NCBI GenBank assembly: GCA_964538505.1
Contig: CAZIDY010000007.1
Location: forward strand, 1-64,000
From: Zeimonas sp964538505
GTDB lineage: Bacteria; Pseudomonadota; Gammaproteobacteria; Burkholderiales; Burkholderiaceae_E
Direction: 5' to 3'
DNA: 64,000 bases
Shown: positions 27,201 through 38,105 of the stretch, piece by piece
Numbering within the stretch: position 1 is the stretch's first letter
How the letters are laid out: each line of letters begins with the position of its first letter
Position numbers and translations under genes: made by a program
The notes under the pieces: model-generated
The model's input: the letters and a program-made list of their open reading frames with translations, nothing else
What the model was told of the DNA's origin: nothing
Databases searched by the model: none

Positions 27201-27207
27201 TATATTA
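27201..27207. promoter_or_regulatory. Candidate overlapping -10 boxes for uvrA and the divergent MFS gene
   Basis: The only AT-rich patch of the divergent region reads TATATT on the plus strand and TAATAT on the minus strand. It would give uvrA a leader of about 33 nt. I could not find a CTGT-N8-ACAG LexA box here. Confidence 0.35.
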
Positions 27208-27245
27208 GTCGATTGCCCTTCGGCCGCCCGCCGCCCCGCCCCCGC

Positions 27246-30200
27246 ATGCAATCGATCCGGATCCGCGGTGCCCGAACGCACAACCTGAAGAACATCCATC
27301 TCGACCTGCCGCGCAACCGGCTCGTCGTGATCACCGGCCTGTCGGGTTCCGGGAAGTCGTCGCTCGCTTTCGACACGCTGTATGCCGAAGGCCAGCGACG
27401 CTACGTCGAATCGCTGTCGGCCTACGCCCGGCAGTTCCTGCAGCTGATGGAGAAGCCCGACGTCGACCTGATCGAAGGGCTGTCGCCGGCGATCGCGATC
27501 GAGCAGAAGGCCACCAGCCACAATCCGCGCTCGACGGTGGGCACCGTCACCGAGATCAACGACTATCTGCGGCTGCTGTTCGCCCGCGCCGGCACGCCGT
27601 ACTGCCCGTATCACCCGGAGCGTCCGCTCGAGGCGCAGACGGTCTCGCAGATGGTCGACGCGGTGCTCGCGCTGCCCGAGGGCACGCGCGCGATGATCCT
27701 CGCGCCGGTGCTCACCGGCCGCAAGGGCGAGCATCTCGAGCTCTTCGAATCGCTGCAGGCGCAGGGCTTCGTGCGCGTGCGGGTGCGATCGCATCGCATC
27801 GGCGCCGGCACGGAATCCGTTCGCGCGGAAGCGGAAGGCTTCGACAACGGCGCCGAAGGCGCGGGCGGCGATGCCCAAGCCGCGGGCGGCGACTCCGACA
27901 CGCGCATCGTCGAGCTCAACGAGGGAGGGAACTTCCCGAAGCTCGCGCGCAACCAGAAGCACTCGATCGACGTCGTCGTCGACCGGATCAAGGTCGCGCC
28001 TTCGGCGCGCCAGCGGCTCGCGGAGTCCTTCGAGACCGCACTGCGCCTGGCCGACGGCCGCGCGATGGCGGCCGACATCGATCGCGGCGACACGCAGATG
28101 TTCTCAAGCCGCTTCGCGTGCCCGATCTGCAACCACGCGCTCGCCGAGCTCGAACCGCGGCTGTTCTCGTTCAACAACCCGGTCGGCGCCTGCCCCGAAT
28201 GCGACGGGCTCGGCGTGGTTCCGTTCTTCGACCCGAAGCGGGTCGTCGCGTTCCCGGCACTGAGCCTGGCGTCGGGCGCGATCAAGGGCTGGGACCGGCG
28301 CAACGTCTTCTATTTCCAGCTGATCAGCGATCTCGCCGCGTTCTACGGCTTCGACGTCGAAGCACCCTTCGAGTCGCTGCCCGAGCGCATACGGCACGTG
28401 CTGCTGTACGGATCGGGCAGCGAGAAGCTGCCCTTCACCTACGTCGGCGACGCCGGCAGCCTGGCGGTGCGCGAGCATCCGTTCGAGGGGATTCTGCCCA
28501 ACCTCGAGCGCCGGCATCGGGAAACCGACTCGCCGCACGTGCGCGAGGAGCTGTCGAAGTACGTGAACACGCAGCGCTGCCCGACCTGCGACGGCACGCG
28601 GCTGCGGCTCGATGCGCGCTTCGTGCGCGTCGGTCCGCGCGGCGACGACAAGGCGATCTACGAGATCTCCGGCTGGACGCTGCGGCAGGCACTCGCATGG
28701 TTCGAATCGCTCGAGCTGCCGGGCGCGCGGCGCGTCGTCGGCGAGCGCATCGGGCGCGAGATCGCGTCGCGATTGCAGTTCCTGAACAACGTCGGACTCG
28801 ACTACCTGTCGCTCGACCGCCCAGCGGAGACGCTGTCGGGCGGCGAATCGCAGCGCATCCGTCTTGCGTCGCAGATCGGCTCGGGGCTCACCGGCGTGAT
28901 GTACGTGCTCGACGAGCCGTCGATCGGCCTGCACCAGCGCGACAACGACCGGCTGATCGAGACGCTGCGGCAGTTGCGCGACCTCGGCAACTCGGTGATC
29001 GTCGTCGAGCACGACGAGGACGCCATCCGCGCCGCCGATCATGTCGTCGACATGGGACCCGGCGCCGGCGAGCACGGCGGGCAGGTCGTCGCGCAGGGCA
29101 CCGCGCAGGCGATCGAGGCCTGCGGGGAATCGCTGACCGGCCGCTACCTGTCGGGCGCGCTGCGCATCGAGGTGCCGCGCGAGCGCAAGCCGCCCGGCGA
29201 GCAGCGGGTCGTCGTGCGCGGCGCGCGCGGCAACAACCTGAAAGGCATCGACGTCGAGTTCCCGCTCGGCCTGCTCGTCTGCGTGACCGGCGTCTCCGGC
29301 TCGGGCAAGTCGACGCTCGTCAACGACACGCTGTACGCGGCGGCAGCGCGTGCGATCCATCGTTCGTCGGCCGAAGCGGCGCCGCACGATGCGATCGAAG
29401 GGCTCGATGCGCTCGACAAGGTGATCGCGGTCGACCAGAGCCCGATCGGACGCACGCCACGCTCGAACCCGGCCACCTACACCGGGCTCTTCACGCCGAT
29501 CCGCGAGCTGTTCGCGGAAACGCCGACGGCGCGCGAACGCGGCTACGGGCCGGGGCGCTTCTCGTTCAACGTGAAGGGCGGGCGCTGCGAGGCCTGCCAG
29601 GGCGACGGCATGCTGCGCGTCGAGATGCACTTCCTGCCCGACGTCTACGTCGCCTGCGATGTCTGCGGCGGCCGGCGCTACAACCGCGAGACGCTCGAGG
29701 TCCAGTACAAGGGCCGCAACATCGCCGAGGTGCTCGAGATGACGATCGAGCAGGCGGGCGTCTTCTTCTCGGCGGTGCCGACGATCCGGCGCAAGCTGCA
29801 GACGCTGCTCGAGGTGGGCCTCGGCTACGTGCGGCTCGGACAGAGCGCGACGACGCTGTCGGGCGGCGAGGCGCAGCGCGTGAAGCTCTCCGAAGAACTG
29901 TCGAAGCGCGACACCGGCCGCACGCTGTACATCCTCGACGAGCCGACCACCGGCCTGCATTTCCACGACATCGCGCTGCTGTTGAAGGTGATCCACACGC
30001 TGCGCGACCGCGGCAACACCGTCGTCGTCATCGAGCACAACCTCGACGTGATCAAGACCGCCGACTGGGTGATCGATCTCGGACCGGATGGCGGCGAAGC
30101 CGGCGGCGAGATCGTCGCGAGCGACACGCCCGAGGAGGTCGCCGCCTGCGAGGCGAGTGCCACCGGGCAGTACCTCGCACGTGCGCTGCCCGGGCACGGC

Positions 30201-30272
30201 GTCGCACGCGCAGCGCGCTCGCGGCGCGCGGTGGCTGCGCCGCCGGGCGAGCGACGCAGCGCTGCAGGATGA
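27246..30272 (+). CDS. uvrA: Excinuclease ABC subunit A
   Basis: A 1008-aa damage-recognition ATPase of nucleotide excision repair. It has two ABC modules: Walker A GLSGSGKSS (about residue 32) and GVSGSGKST (about 682), signature motifs LSGGESQRIRLA and LSGGEAQRVKL, and Walker B VLDEPSIGLHQRD and ILDEPTTGLHFHD. Zinc-finger cysteine pairs are present, CPICN and CPECD in the first module and CEACQGDG and CDVCGGRRY in the second. It is about 60 residues longer than E. coli UvrA. Part of this is a Gly/Ala-rich insert near residues 196-220 and part is a basic, Ala/Arg-rich C-terminal tail. The ATG at MQSIRIRGA matches the family start; the purine-poor upstream offers no ribosome site. Confidence 0.97.
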   Translation: MQSIRIRGARTHNLKNIHLDLPRNRLVVITGLSGSGKSSLAFDTLYAEGQRRYVESLSAYARQFLQLMEKPDVDLIEGLSPAIAIEQKATSHNPRSTVGTVTEINDYLRLLFARAGTPYCPYHPERPLEAQTVSQMVDAVLALPEGTRAMILAPVLTGRKGEHLELFESLQAQGFVRVRVRSHRIGAGTESVRAEAEGFDNGAEGAGGDAQAAGGDSDTRIVELNEGGNFPKLARNQKHSIDVVVDRIKVAPSARQRLAESFETALRLADGRAMAADIDRGDTQMFSSRFACPICNHALAELEPRLFSFNNPVGACPECDGLGVVPFFDPKRVVAFPALSLASGAIKGWDRRNVFYFQLISDLAAFYGFDVEAPFESLPERIRHVLLYGSGSEKLPFTYVGDAGSLAVREHPFEGILPNLERRHRETDSPHVREELSKYVNTQRCPTCDGTRLRLDARFVRVGPRGDDKAIYEISGWTLRQALAWFESLELPGARRVVGERIGREIASRLQFLNNVGLDYLSLDRPAETLSGGESQRIRLASQIGSGLTGVMYVLDEPSIGLHQRDNDRLIETLRQLRDLGNSVIVVEHDEDAIRAADHVVDMGPGAGEHGGQVVAQGTAQAIEACGESLTGRYLSGALRIEVPRERKPPGEQRVVVRGARGNNLKGIDVEFPLGLLVCVTGVSGSGKSTLVNDTLYAAAARAIHRSSAEAAPHDAIEGLDALDKVIAVDQSPIGRTPRSNPATYTGLFTPIRELFAETPTARERGYGPGRFSFNVKGGRCEACQGDGMLRVEMHFLPDVYVACDVCGGRRYNRETLEVQYKGRNIAEVLEMTIEQAGVFFSAVPTIRRKLQTLLEVGLGYVRLGQSATTLSGGEAQRVKLSEELSKRDTGRTLYILDEPTTGLHFHDIALLLKVIHTLRDRGNTVVVIEHNLDVIKTADWVIDLGPDGGEAGGEIVASDTPEEVAACEASATGQYLARALPGHGVARAARSRRAVAAPPGERRSAAG

Positions 30273-30350
30273 CGAGCGCGGCGCCGGCCTGCGCTGCCCC
30301 TGACGCGCGAGAAGCGCGCGACCGAGGAAGGCAGGAAGCGCGAGGATCGC

Positions 30351-31051
30351 TCAGACCGGATCGGGGCGATAGCGCGTGAAGCGCGCGAGCGCCTCGGCCA
30401 TCTGCGCGCGATCGAGCAGCGCGGGCTCGCCGAGCTGCAGCGCCTGCGCGTACATCCTCGCGAGCGTCTCGACTTCGACGGCGAGCTCGAGCGCGACCTC
30501 GAGGCTCGCACCGAGGGCGACGATCCCGTGCTGCGCAAGCAGGCACGCGCGTCGTTGGTCGAGCGCAGCGCGGGCGTGATCGGACAACGCCTTCGTTCCG
30601 AAGGTCGCGTACGGCGCGCAGCGAATGTCGTCTCCGCCCGCCATCGCGATCATGTAGTGGAAGGCCGGAATGCCCTCCGCATGCACGCGCGGCAGGCAGG
30701 CGAGCGCCGTGGCGTGCACCGGATGCGCGTGCACGATCGCGTGCGCATCGGCGCGCGCCGCGTACAGGTCGCGGTGCAGTCGCCACTCCGACGACGGCGC
30801 GCGCGTGCCGTGCGCGCGCAGCGGCGACTCGACGAGCGGATCCTCGCCCTCGGGTACGGCGACCGGAAGCCAGACGATGTCGTCGATCGTCATGCGCTCA
30901 TAGGCGAGCGCGCTCGGCGTGACGAGCAGGCCGTCCTCGCCACCGCGATGCCAGCGCAGCGAGACATTGCCGGCGCGACCGGCGTTGATGCCGAGCGGCG
31001 TCATCCGTCGAACGGTGTCGACGAGCGACGCGCGGGCCTCGTTCTCGGTCG

Positions 31052-31055
<4 letters not shown>
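30351..31055 (-). CDS. Class II aldolase/adducin family protein, probable 5-methylthioribulose-1-phosphate aldolase (Ald2-like) or MtnB
   Basis: A 234-aa zinc-dependent aldolase-fold protein. The N terminus has GRAGNVSLRW, a catalytic glutamate is in SSEWRLHRDLY, zinc ligands are in VHAHPVHATALA, and a further histidine is in LLAQHGIVALG. The gene starts with GTG overlapping the mtnA stop (GTGA), so the two products are made together. MtnA yields methylthioribulose-1-phosphate, which is either dehydrated by MtnB or split by Ald2-type aldolases to DHAP and methylthioacetaldehyde (the DHAP shunt). No mtnC, mtnD or other salvage genes are nearby, which favours the aldolase reading, but MtnB cannot be excluded from sequence. 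Confidence 0.8.
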
Positions 31056-32278
<1,223 letters not shown>

Positions 32279-32349
32279 GGCTCAGGAATCTCCCGCCTCG
32301 ACGCAGGTAGCATCAGTCGCGTTTGAGTCTAATCGATGACATCCGGCGC

Positions 32350-33102
32350 ATGACTCTATCGCTGATGTCAGCGTTCCTGCTCGGGCTGTTCGGCGGCGTG
32401 CACTGCGCGTCGATGTGCGGCGGCATCGTCGCACTGCTCGGCGCCCGCCATCGGATGGTCCCCGTACACCTGCAACCCGGCGGCGCCGCCGTGGCGTCGA
32501 CGCAGTCGGGAACGCTGCTGCAACTTGCATACAATGCCGGCCGCATCGGCAGCTACACCGTCGCCGGTGCGCTCGCCGGCACGGTCGGCTCGGCCGCGTG
32601 GCTCGCCGAACGCGTTCTGCCGGTGCAGCAACTGAGCTTCATCGCGGCCAACCTGCTGATGATCGCCCTCGGTCTCATGCTCACCGGCGGGCTGCGCCGG
32701 CTGCGCGTGCTCGAACGCTTCGGCACCGGCGCCTGGAAGCGCATCTCGCCGCTTGCCTCGCGCCTGCTCGGTGCGACCGGCGTGCCCGGCGCCTTCGCGG
32801 CCGGTGCCGCCTGGGGCTGGGTGCCCTGCGGCATGGTGTATGGCGTGCTCGCCGCCGCGCTCGTCTCGGGCAGCGCTGCCGACGGCGCGCTGTTGATGCT
32901 CGCCTTCGGCGCCGGCACGCTGCCGAACCTGCTCGCGCTCGGCCTCGCGGCGAACCGCGCTTCGCAATGGCTGGCGCAGCGCCGCGCGCGGCTGGTGGGC
33001 GGGCTGTTGATCATCGCGTTCGGCATTGCCGGCCTCGCGCGCATCGACCCGATCGCGCACCTGCACCAGGCAATCGACGTCTGCTTGCAGTGGTTCCGAT
33101 GA
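32350..33102 (+). CDS. Sulfite exporter TauE/SafE-type membrane protein linked to cbb3 oxidase assembly
   Basis: A 250-aa membrane protein with six hydrophobic helices. The signature FLLGLFGGVHCASMCGGIVALL near the N terminus has the HC-x3-C pattern of the DsbD_2/UreH-like branch, and GAAWGWVPCGMVYGVLAAAL repeats the Cys-containing half. Such proteins are found just ahead of ccoI in many proteobacteria and are thought to help copper supply to cbb3 oxidase, though this is by association. The frame continues upstream to a TTG at 32323, but the ATG at 32350 fits the membrane start better. Its stop overlaps the ccoI ATG. Confidence 0.82.
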   Translation: MTLSLMSAFLLGLFGGVHCASMCGGIVALLGARHRMVPVHLQPGGAAVASTQSGTLLQLAYNAGRIGSYTVAGALAGTVGSAAWLAERVLPVQQLSFIAANLLMIALGLMLTGGLRRLRVLERFGTGAWKRISPLASRLLGATGVPGAFAAGAAWGWVPCGMVYGVLAAALVSGSAADGALLMLAFGAGTLPNLLALGLAANRASQWLAQRRARLVGGLLIIAFGIAGLARIDPIAHLHQAIDVCLQWFR

Positions 33103-35687
33103 CGAGCGGGCCCGCCTGCTTTCACTGCGGCGACACGGTCGACCGGCCGGGCGCGTGGCGCACCGCAGTCGACGGCGTCGAGCAGGAGATGTGCTGCGCG
33201 GGCTGCCGCGCAGTGGCCGAGGCGATCGTCGCGGCCGGCCTGTCCGACTACTACCGCACGCGCTCGCAACCGGCCGCGGCCGGCGCGCTGCCCGAGGCCA
33301 TCGAGTCGCTGCGCATCTGGGACGACGACGAAGTGCAGTCGCGCTTCGTGCGTGCCGGCGACGACGTCCGCGAAGCGACGCTGCTCGTCGACGGCATGCG
33401 TTGCGGTGCCTGCGTCTGGCTGCTCGAGCAGACGCTGCAGCGCCAGCCCGGCGTCGTCGGCGCGTCGGTCAACCTCGCCACCGAGCGCGCGACGATCCGC
33501 TGGAACCCTGCGCAAACCCGGCTGTCGCGCCTGCTCGACGCGATCGGGCGCATCGGGTACACCGCGCGTCCCTTCGATGTGCACGGCCGCGAGCTGCAGA
33601 TCCAGCGCACGTCGAAGGCGCTCTTCCGGCGCCTGTTCGTCGCCACGCTGATGATGATGCAGGTGATGATGTACGCGTTCCCGGCGTACATCGCAGCGCC
33701 CGGCGACATCGAGCCGGCGCACGAATCGCTGATGCGCTGGGCGAGCCTGCTGCTCACGATCCCCGTCGTGCTCTATTCGGCGACGCCGTTCTTCGCCGGC
33801 GCCTGGCGCGACCTGCGTGCGCGCAGCCTCGGCATGGACGTGCCAGTGACGATCGGCATCCTGGCCGCGTTCTCCGCCAGCGTTCATGCGACCGTCGTCG
33901 GGCACGGCGAGGTTTATTTCGACTCGGTGACGATGTTCGTCTGCCTGCTGCTCGCCGCGCGATACGTCGAATGGATCGCCCGCCGCCGCGCCGGTCGTGC
34001 GATCGACGCCGTTGCCGCCGCCGCACCCGATTCCGCCGACCGGATCGACCCGATTACCGGCGCGATCGAGCGTGTGCCGGCGACGCGCCTTGCGCCCGGC
34101 GACCGTTTCCGCGTCCCGGTCGGCGAGCGCATCGCGGTCGACGCACGCATCGTCGACGGGCGCACCGCGATCGACGCGTCGCTGCTCACCGGCGAGTCGA
34201 CGCCGGTCACGCGCGAGCGCGGCGACGAAGTGCCGGGCGGCGCGGTGAACGCAGGCAGCGTCTTCGTCGCGCAGGCGCTGCGCACGAGCGCCGACAGCGC
34301 GATCTCGACGATCGAGCGCCTGATCGACCGCGCAGCCGCCGACAAGCCGCGCCTGGCGAGCGCCGCCGAACGCGTCGCGCGCATCTTCGTCGCGGCGCTG
34401 CTGCTGCTCGCAGCCGGCGTCTGGCTCGTGTGGCTGCAGATCGATCCGTCGCGCGCCGCGCCGATCGCGATCGCCGTGCTCGTCGTGTCGTGCCCGTGCG
34501 CGCTGTCGATGGCGATGCCGGCCGCGCTCGCCGCCGCCACCGGCGCGGCGATCCGGCGCGGAATGCTCATCGCACGCGGCGATGCGCTCGAGCGCATCGC
34601 CGATTGCACCGACGTCGTCTTCGACAAGACCGGCACGCTGACCGAAGGTCGGCCCGAGGTCGTCGATGTCGACCTGCTGCGGAACGCCCACGCACACGCG
34701 GCGAACACCGCGTCCGATGCGCTCGCGCTGGCAGCTGCACTCGAAGCCGGCCAGTCGCACCCGCTCGCAACGGCAATCCTGCGCGCCGCCGAAAGCCTCG
34801 ACGGCGCTGCACCCCAGGCCGATACCCTGCCCGTGACCACTCCGGGACTCGGCGTCGAAGCCACGATCGACGGACGCCGCTACCGCCTCGGCTCCCAGGC
34901 ATTCGTCGAACAATGGCACCCGTCGCTCCCCCTGTCCGTCGCGCAAGGCAACGACGCCCGCGACACCGACACACCCGAGCCGAGCATCCCCCCTTCTCCC
35001 TTCTCCCTTCCCCCTTCTCTTTCCTCAGCCATCTGGCTGGTCGACGACCAGCAGCCGATCGCACGCTTTCACCTCCGCGACCGCCTGCGCGAGGAATCGC
35101 GAACGGTCATCGACGCGCTCGTCGAGCGCGGATTGCGCGTGCACCTGCTCTCCGGCGACCGCGCAGCGAGCGCACACGCCGTCGCGCGCGAGCTCGGAAT
35201 CCCGAACGTCGCCGCCGATGCCACGCCGGCCGACAAGCTCGAATACGTGCGCGCGCTGCAGCGCGACGGCCGCCGCGTCGCGATGATCGGCGACGGGGTC
35301 AACGACGCGCCGGTGCTCGCGGCCGCCGACGTCTCGGTGGCGGTCGGAGAGGCGACCTCGCTCGCCCGCACCGCGGCTTCGATCGTTCTGCTCGGCGGCT
35401 CGCTGCGCGAGTTGAGCGCGCTGCACACCCTCGCCACGCGCACGCGTCGCATCGTTCGGCAGAACCTCGGCTGGGCGCTCGCCTACAATGCGGCCGCGAT
35501 CCCGGCGGCGGCTCTTGGTTGGGTGCCTCCGTGGCTCGCCGCGCTCGGGATGACGGCGAGTTCGCTGCTCGTGGTGCTCAACGCGCTGCGGCTGATTCCG
35601 CGCTCGCGCGGGAGTGTGCAGCGCGCCGACGCGAAGGTCGCAGACGCAACGAAGGCGCGCGCGCGCGCGGCCGCAGTGCAGGCCTGA
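33099..35687 (+). CDS. ccoI: Copper-translocating P1B-type ATPase CcoI (FixI)
   Basis: An 862-aa copper exporter needed to deliver Cu to the cbb3 oxidase. An N-terminal metal-binding segment has CFHCGD and CCAGC (a zinc-ribbon-like DUF2318/HMA_2-type region), followed by an HMA domain with GMRCGACVW near residue 99. Eight membrane helices surround the CPC motif (SCPCALS, about residue 464). The P domain has DKTGTLTEG (about 508) and the hinge GDGVNDAP (about 730). A low-complexity insert with PSIPPSPFSLPPSLSS near residue 630-645, encoded by a polypyrimidine repeat, sits between the N and P domains and is not part of the family core. ATG overlaps the previous stop. Confidence 0.95.
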   Translation: MTSGPACFHCGDTVDRPGAWRTAVDGVEQEMCCAGCRAVAEAIVAAGLSDYYRTRSQPAAAGALPEAIESLRIWDDDEVQSRFVRAGDDVREATLLVDGMRCGACVWLLEQTLQRQPGVVGASVNLATERATIRWNPAQTRLSRLLDAIGRIGYTARPFDVHGRELQIQRTSKALFRRLFVATLMMMQVMMYAFPAYIAAPGDIEPAHESLMRWASLLLTIPVVLYSATPFFAGAWRDLRARSLGMDVPVTIGILAAFSASVHATVVGHGEVYFDSVTMFVCLLLAARYVEWIARRRAGRAIDAVAAAAPDSADRIDPITGAIERVPATRLAPGDRFRVPVGERIAVDARIVDGRTAIDASLLTGESTPVTRERGDEVPGGAVNAGSVFVAQALRTSADSAISTIERLIDRAAADKPRLASAAERVARIFVAALLLLAAGVWLVWLQIDPSRAAPIAIAVLVVSCPCALSMAMPAALAAATGAAIRRGMLIARGDALERIADCTDVVFDKTGTLTEGRPEVVDVDLLRNAHAHAANTASDALALAAALEAGQSHPLATAILRAAESLDGAAPQADTLPVTTPGLGVEATIDGRRYRLGSQAFVEQWHPSLPLSVAQGNDARDTDTPEPSIPPSPFSLPPSLSSAIWLVDDQQPIARFHLRDRLREESRTVIDALVERGLRVHLLSGDRAASAHAVARELGIPNVAADATPADKLEYVRALQRDGRRVAMIGDGVNDAPVLAAADVSVAVGEATSLARTAASIVLLGGSLRELSALHTLATRTRRIVRQNLGWALAYNAAAIPAAALGWVPPWLAALGMTASSLLVVLNALRLIPRSRGSVQRADAKVADATKARARAAAVQA
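34988..35022. repeat. Polypyrimidine repeat inside ccoI
   Basis: Units of CTTCTCCC and CCCCCTTCTC recur here in frame. They match, over 15-18 bases each, both arms of the inverted repeat at 12373-12453. This looks like a dispersed repeat that landed in, or arose within, the ATPase coding region without breaking the frame. Confidence 0.6.
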
Positions 35688-35882
35688 ATGGAGGCGCTTT
35701 ACCTGCTCGTGCCGCTCAGCCTGGCAATCGTCGCACTGGCCGCCTGGATTTTCCTGCGGATGTCCGACAGCGGCCAGTTCGACGACATGGAAGGTCCCGC
35801 GCACAGCATCCTGCACGATGACGACCGTCCGCCCCCCGATGCGGACAGCGGCGAAAGCCGGCGCAGCGACGGGTCCGCATGA
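35688..35882 (+). CDS. ccoS: cbb3-type cytochrome oxidase assembly protein CcoS
   Basis: A 64-aa single-helix membrane protein. The family start MEALYLLVPLSLAIVALAAWIFL is followed by the conserved SGQFDDMEGPAHSIL, then a charged tail. CcoS is required to insert cofactors into the cbb3 oxidase. Its ATG immediately follows the ccoI stop, without spacing. Confidence 0.92.
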   Translation: MEALYLLVPLSLAIVALAAWIFLRMSDSGQFDDMEGPAHSILHDDDRPPPDADSGESRRSDGSA

Positions 35883-35900
35883 CGAAGGCACAGGCACGCG

Positions 35901-35936
35901 ATCAAAGCGAAGTCGTTTGATTCAAGGCAAAATCAA
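35901..35936. promoter_or_regulatory. Cluster of TTGAT-type half sites upstream of ccoN
   Basis: ATCAAA (35901), TTTGATT (35916) and AATCAA (35931) are mutually inverted half sites ahead of ccoN. The half-site sequence equals that of FNR/Anr boxes, but spacing is 8-10 bases between arms instead of the canonical 4, so oxygen control through these sites is uncertain. Confidence 0.35.
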
Positions 35937-35982
35937 TCGATTCGACGCTTCCGATAATCTGATTCTTGATCTGGGGAAAGGC

Positions 35983-37461
35983 ATGACCTCTGTTGCGATC
36001 GGCGCTCCGTCGGGCACCTCCGGCGCCTCCGGCGTCTCCGCAGCGACCACGTACAACTACAAGGTCGTGCGCCAGTTCACGGTAATGACCGTGATCTGGG
36101 GCGTCGTCGGCATGCTCGTCGGCGTATGGATCGCCGCGCAGCTCGCCTGGCCGGCGCTGAACTTCGACATTCCGTGGATCACGTACAGCCGGCTGCGCCC
36201 GCTGCACACGAACGCGGTGATCTTCGCCTTCGGCGGAAGCGCGCTGTTCGCCACCTCGTATTTCGTGGTGCAGCGAACCTGCCAGGTGCCGCTGTTCGCG
36301 CCGAAGCTCGCCGCCTTCTCCTTCTGGGGCTGGCAGGCGGTGATCGTCGCCGCGGCGATCACGCTGCCGATGGGGCTGTCCACCACGAAGGAGTACGCCG
36401 AGCTCGAGTGGCCGATCGACGTGCTGATCGCGCTCGTCTGGATTGCCTACGCGATCGTCTTCTTCGGCACGATCGCAAAACGCAGGACGCCGCACATCTA
36501 CGTGGCGAACTGGTTCTTCGGCGCCTACGTGATCACGATCGCCGTGCTGCACATCGTGAACAGCGCCGCACTGCCCGTCACGCTCACCAAGTCGTACTCG
36601 GTGTACGCCGGCGTGCAGGACGCGATGGTGCAGTGGTGGTACGGCCACAACGCGGTGGGCTTCTTCCTCACCGCGGGCTTCCTCGGGATGATGTACTACT
36701 TCATTCCGAAGCAGGCCGAGCGCCCCGTCTATTCGTACCGGCTGTCGATCGTGCATTTCTGGGCACTGATCTTCACGTACATGTGGGCCGGCCCGCACCA
36801 CCTGCACTACACGGCACTGCCCGACTGGGCGCAGAGCGTGGGCATGGTGTTCTCGCTGATCCTGCTGGCGCCGTCGTGGGGCGGCATGATCAACGGGATG
36901 ATGACGCTGTCGGGTGCCTGGCACAAACTGCGCGACGACCCGATCCTGAAGTTCCTCGTCGTTTCGCTGTCGTTCTACGGCATGTCGACCTTCGAGGGGC
37001 CGATGATGTCGATCAAGACCGTCAACGCGCTGTCGCACTACACCGACTGGACGATCGGCCACGTGCACTCCGGGGCGCTCGGCTGGGTCGGCTTCATCAC
37101 GATGGGCTCGCTCTACTACCTGATCCCGCGCCTGTACGACCGCACGCAGATGTACAGCACGCGGCTGATCGAGGTGCACTTCTGGGTCGCGACGATCGGC
37201 ATCGTGCTCTACATTGCCGCGCTGTGGATCGCCGGCGTCACGCAGGGCCTGATGTGGCGTGCGACGAACACCGACGGAACGCTCACCTATGCGTTCGTCG
37301 AGTCGGTGAAGGCTTCCTACCCGTACTGGTACATCCGCTTCGTGGGCGGCCTGCTCTACCTGGGCGGAATGGTCGTGATGCTCTACAACACCCTGATGAC
37401 GATCCGCGCCGGCAAGGTAGTCGATGCGCCGGTTCCGGCGCCGGCCGCCGCGCACGCCTGA
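35983..37461 (+). CDS. ccoN: cbb3-type cytochrome c oxidase subunit I CcoN
   Basis: A 492-aa catalytic subunit with 12 helices, carrying haem b and the haem b3–CuB centre. Haem and copper ligands are in RLRPLHTNAVIFAF, WWYGHNAVGFFLTAGFLG, WAGPHHLHYTALP and TIGHVHSGALGW. It is the terminal oxidase of high affinity for oxygen. GGGGAAAGG precedes the ATG. The first gene of the structural block ccoN-O-Q-P, it lies 100 bp after ccoS, enough for its own promoter. Confidence 0.97.
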   Translation: MTSVAIGAPSGTSGASGVSAATTYNYKVVRQFTVMTVIWGVVGMLVGVWIAAQLAWPALNFDIPWITYSRLRPLHTNAVIFAFGGSALFATSYFVVQRTCQVPLFAPKLAAFSFWGWQAVIVAAAITLPMGLSTTKEYAELEWPIDVLIALVWIAYAIVFFGTIAKRRTPHIYVANWFFGAYVITIAVLHIVNSAALPVTLTKSYSVYAGVQDAMVQWWYGHNAVGFFLTAGFLGMMYYFIPKQAERPVYSYRLSIVHFWALIFTYMWAGPHHLHYTALPDWAQSVGMVFSLILLAPSWGGMINGMMTLSGAWHKLRDDPILKFLVVSLSFYGMSTFEGPMMSIKTVNALSHYTDWTIGHVHSGALGWVGFITMGSLYYLIPRLYDRTQMYSTRLIEVHFWVATIGIVLYIAALWIAGVTQGLMWRATNTDGTLTYAFVESVKASYPYWYIRFVGGLLYLGGMVVMLYNTLMTIRAGKVVDAPVPAPAAAHA

Positions 37462-37470
37462 GGGAAGGAA

Positions 37471-38088
37471 ATGAAGTTCACGCACGCCCTGATCGAGAAG
37501 AACATCGGGCTGATGATCGTGCTGATCATCGTTGCCATCAGCGTCGGCGGACTGGTCGAGATCGTTCCGCTGTTCTTCCAGAAGTCGACCACCCAGCCGG
37601 TCGACGGCCTGAAGCCCTACGATCCGCTGCAGCTGGTCGGCCGCGACGTCTACATCCGCGAAGGCTGCTCGAACTGCCACTCGCAGATGATCCGGCCGTT
37701 CCGCGCCGAAACCGAGCGCTACGGCCACTACTCGGTGGCCGGAGAGTTCGTCTACGACCGCCCGTTCCTGTGGGGCAGCAAGCGCACCGGGCCCGATCTC
37801 GCGCGCGTCGGCGGTCGCTACAGCGACGAATGGCACCGCGTGCACCTGATCAACCCGCGCGACCTCGTCCCCGAGTCGAACATGCCCGGCTATCCGTGGC
37901 TCGAGAACGCGGCCGCCGACGACGGCACGGTCGGCCGGCGCATGCGCGTGCTGCGCAAGCTCGGACATCCGTACACCGACGAGGAAATCGCGAAGGCGCC
38001 CGAGGTGCTGAAGGACCTCACCGAGATGGATGCGCTGATCGCCTACCTGCAGGTGCTCGGCACGTCGATCCGCAGCACCGCGCGCTGA
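37471..38088 (+). CDS. ccoO: cbb3-type cytochrome c oxidase subunit II CcoO
   Basis: A 205-aa mono-haem cytochrome c anchored by one N-terminal helix (NIGLMIVLIIVAISVGGLVEIV). The haem site is EGCSNCHSQMIRPF near residue 67; methionine ligand candidates are in PESNMPGYPWL. GGGAAGGAA precedes the ATG, 9 bp after ccoN. Confidence 0.97.
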   Translation: MKFTHALIEKNIGLMIVLIIVAISVGGLVEIVPLFFQKSTTQPVDGLKPYDPLQLVGRDVYIREGCSNCHSQMIRPFRAETERYGHYSVAGEFVYDRPFLWGSKRTGPDLARVGGRYSDEWHRVHLINPRDLVPESNMPGYPWLENAAADDGTVGRRMRVLRKLGHPYTDEEIAKAPEVLKDLTEMDALIAYLQVLGTSIRSTAR

Positions 38089-38105
38089 CCCGCGAGGCGC
38101 ACACG

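Noticed and set aside
27179..27245. LexA (SOS) box between the MFS gene and uvrA
   Set aside because: No CTGT-N8-ACAG or close variant was found in the intergenic bases.
32323..32336. FNR-like TTGAG-TCTA-ATCGA upstream of the TauE-like gene
   Set aside because: Two of ten key bases deviate, and it lies only 14 bp from the start codon; too weak to list as a site.
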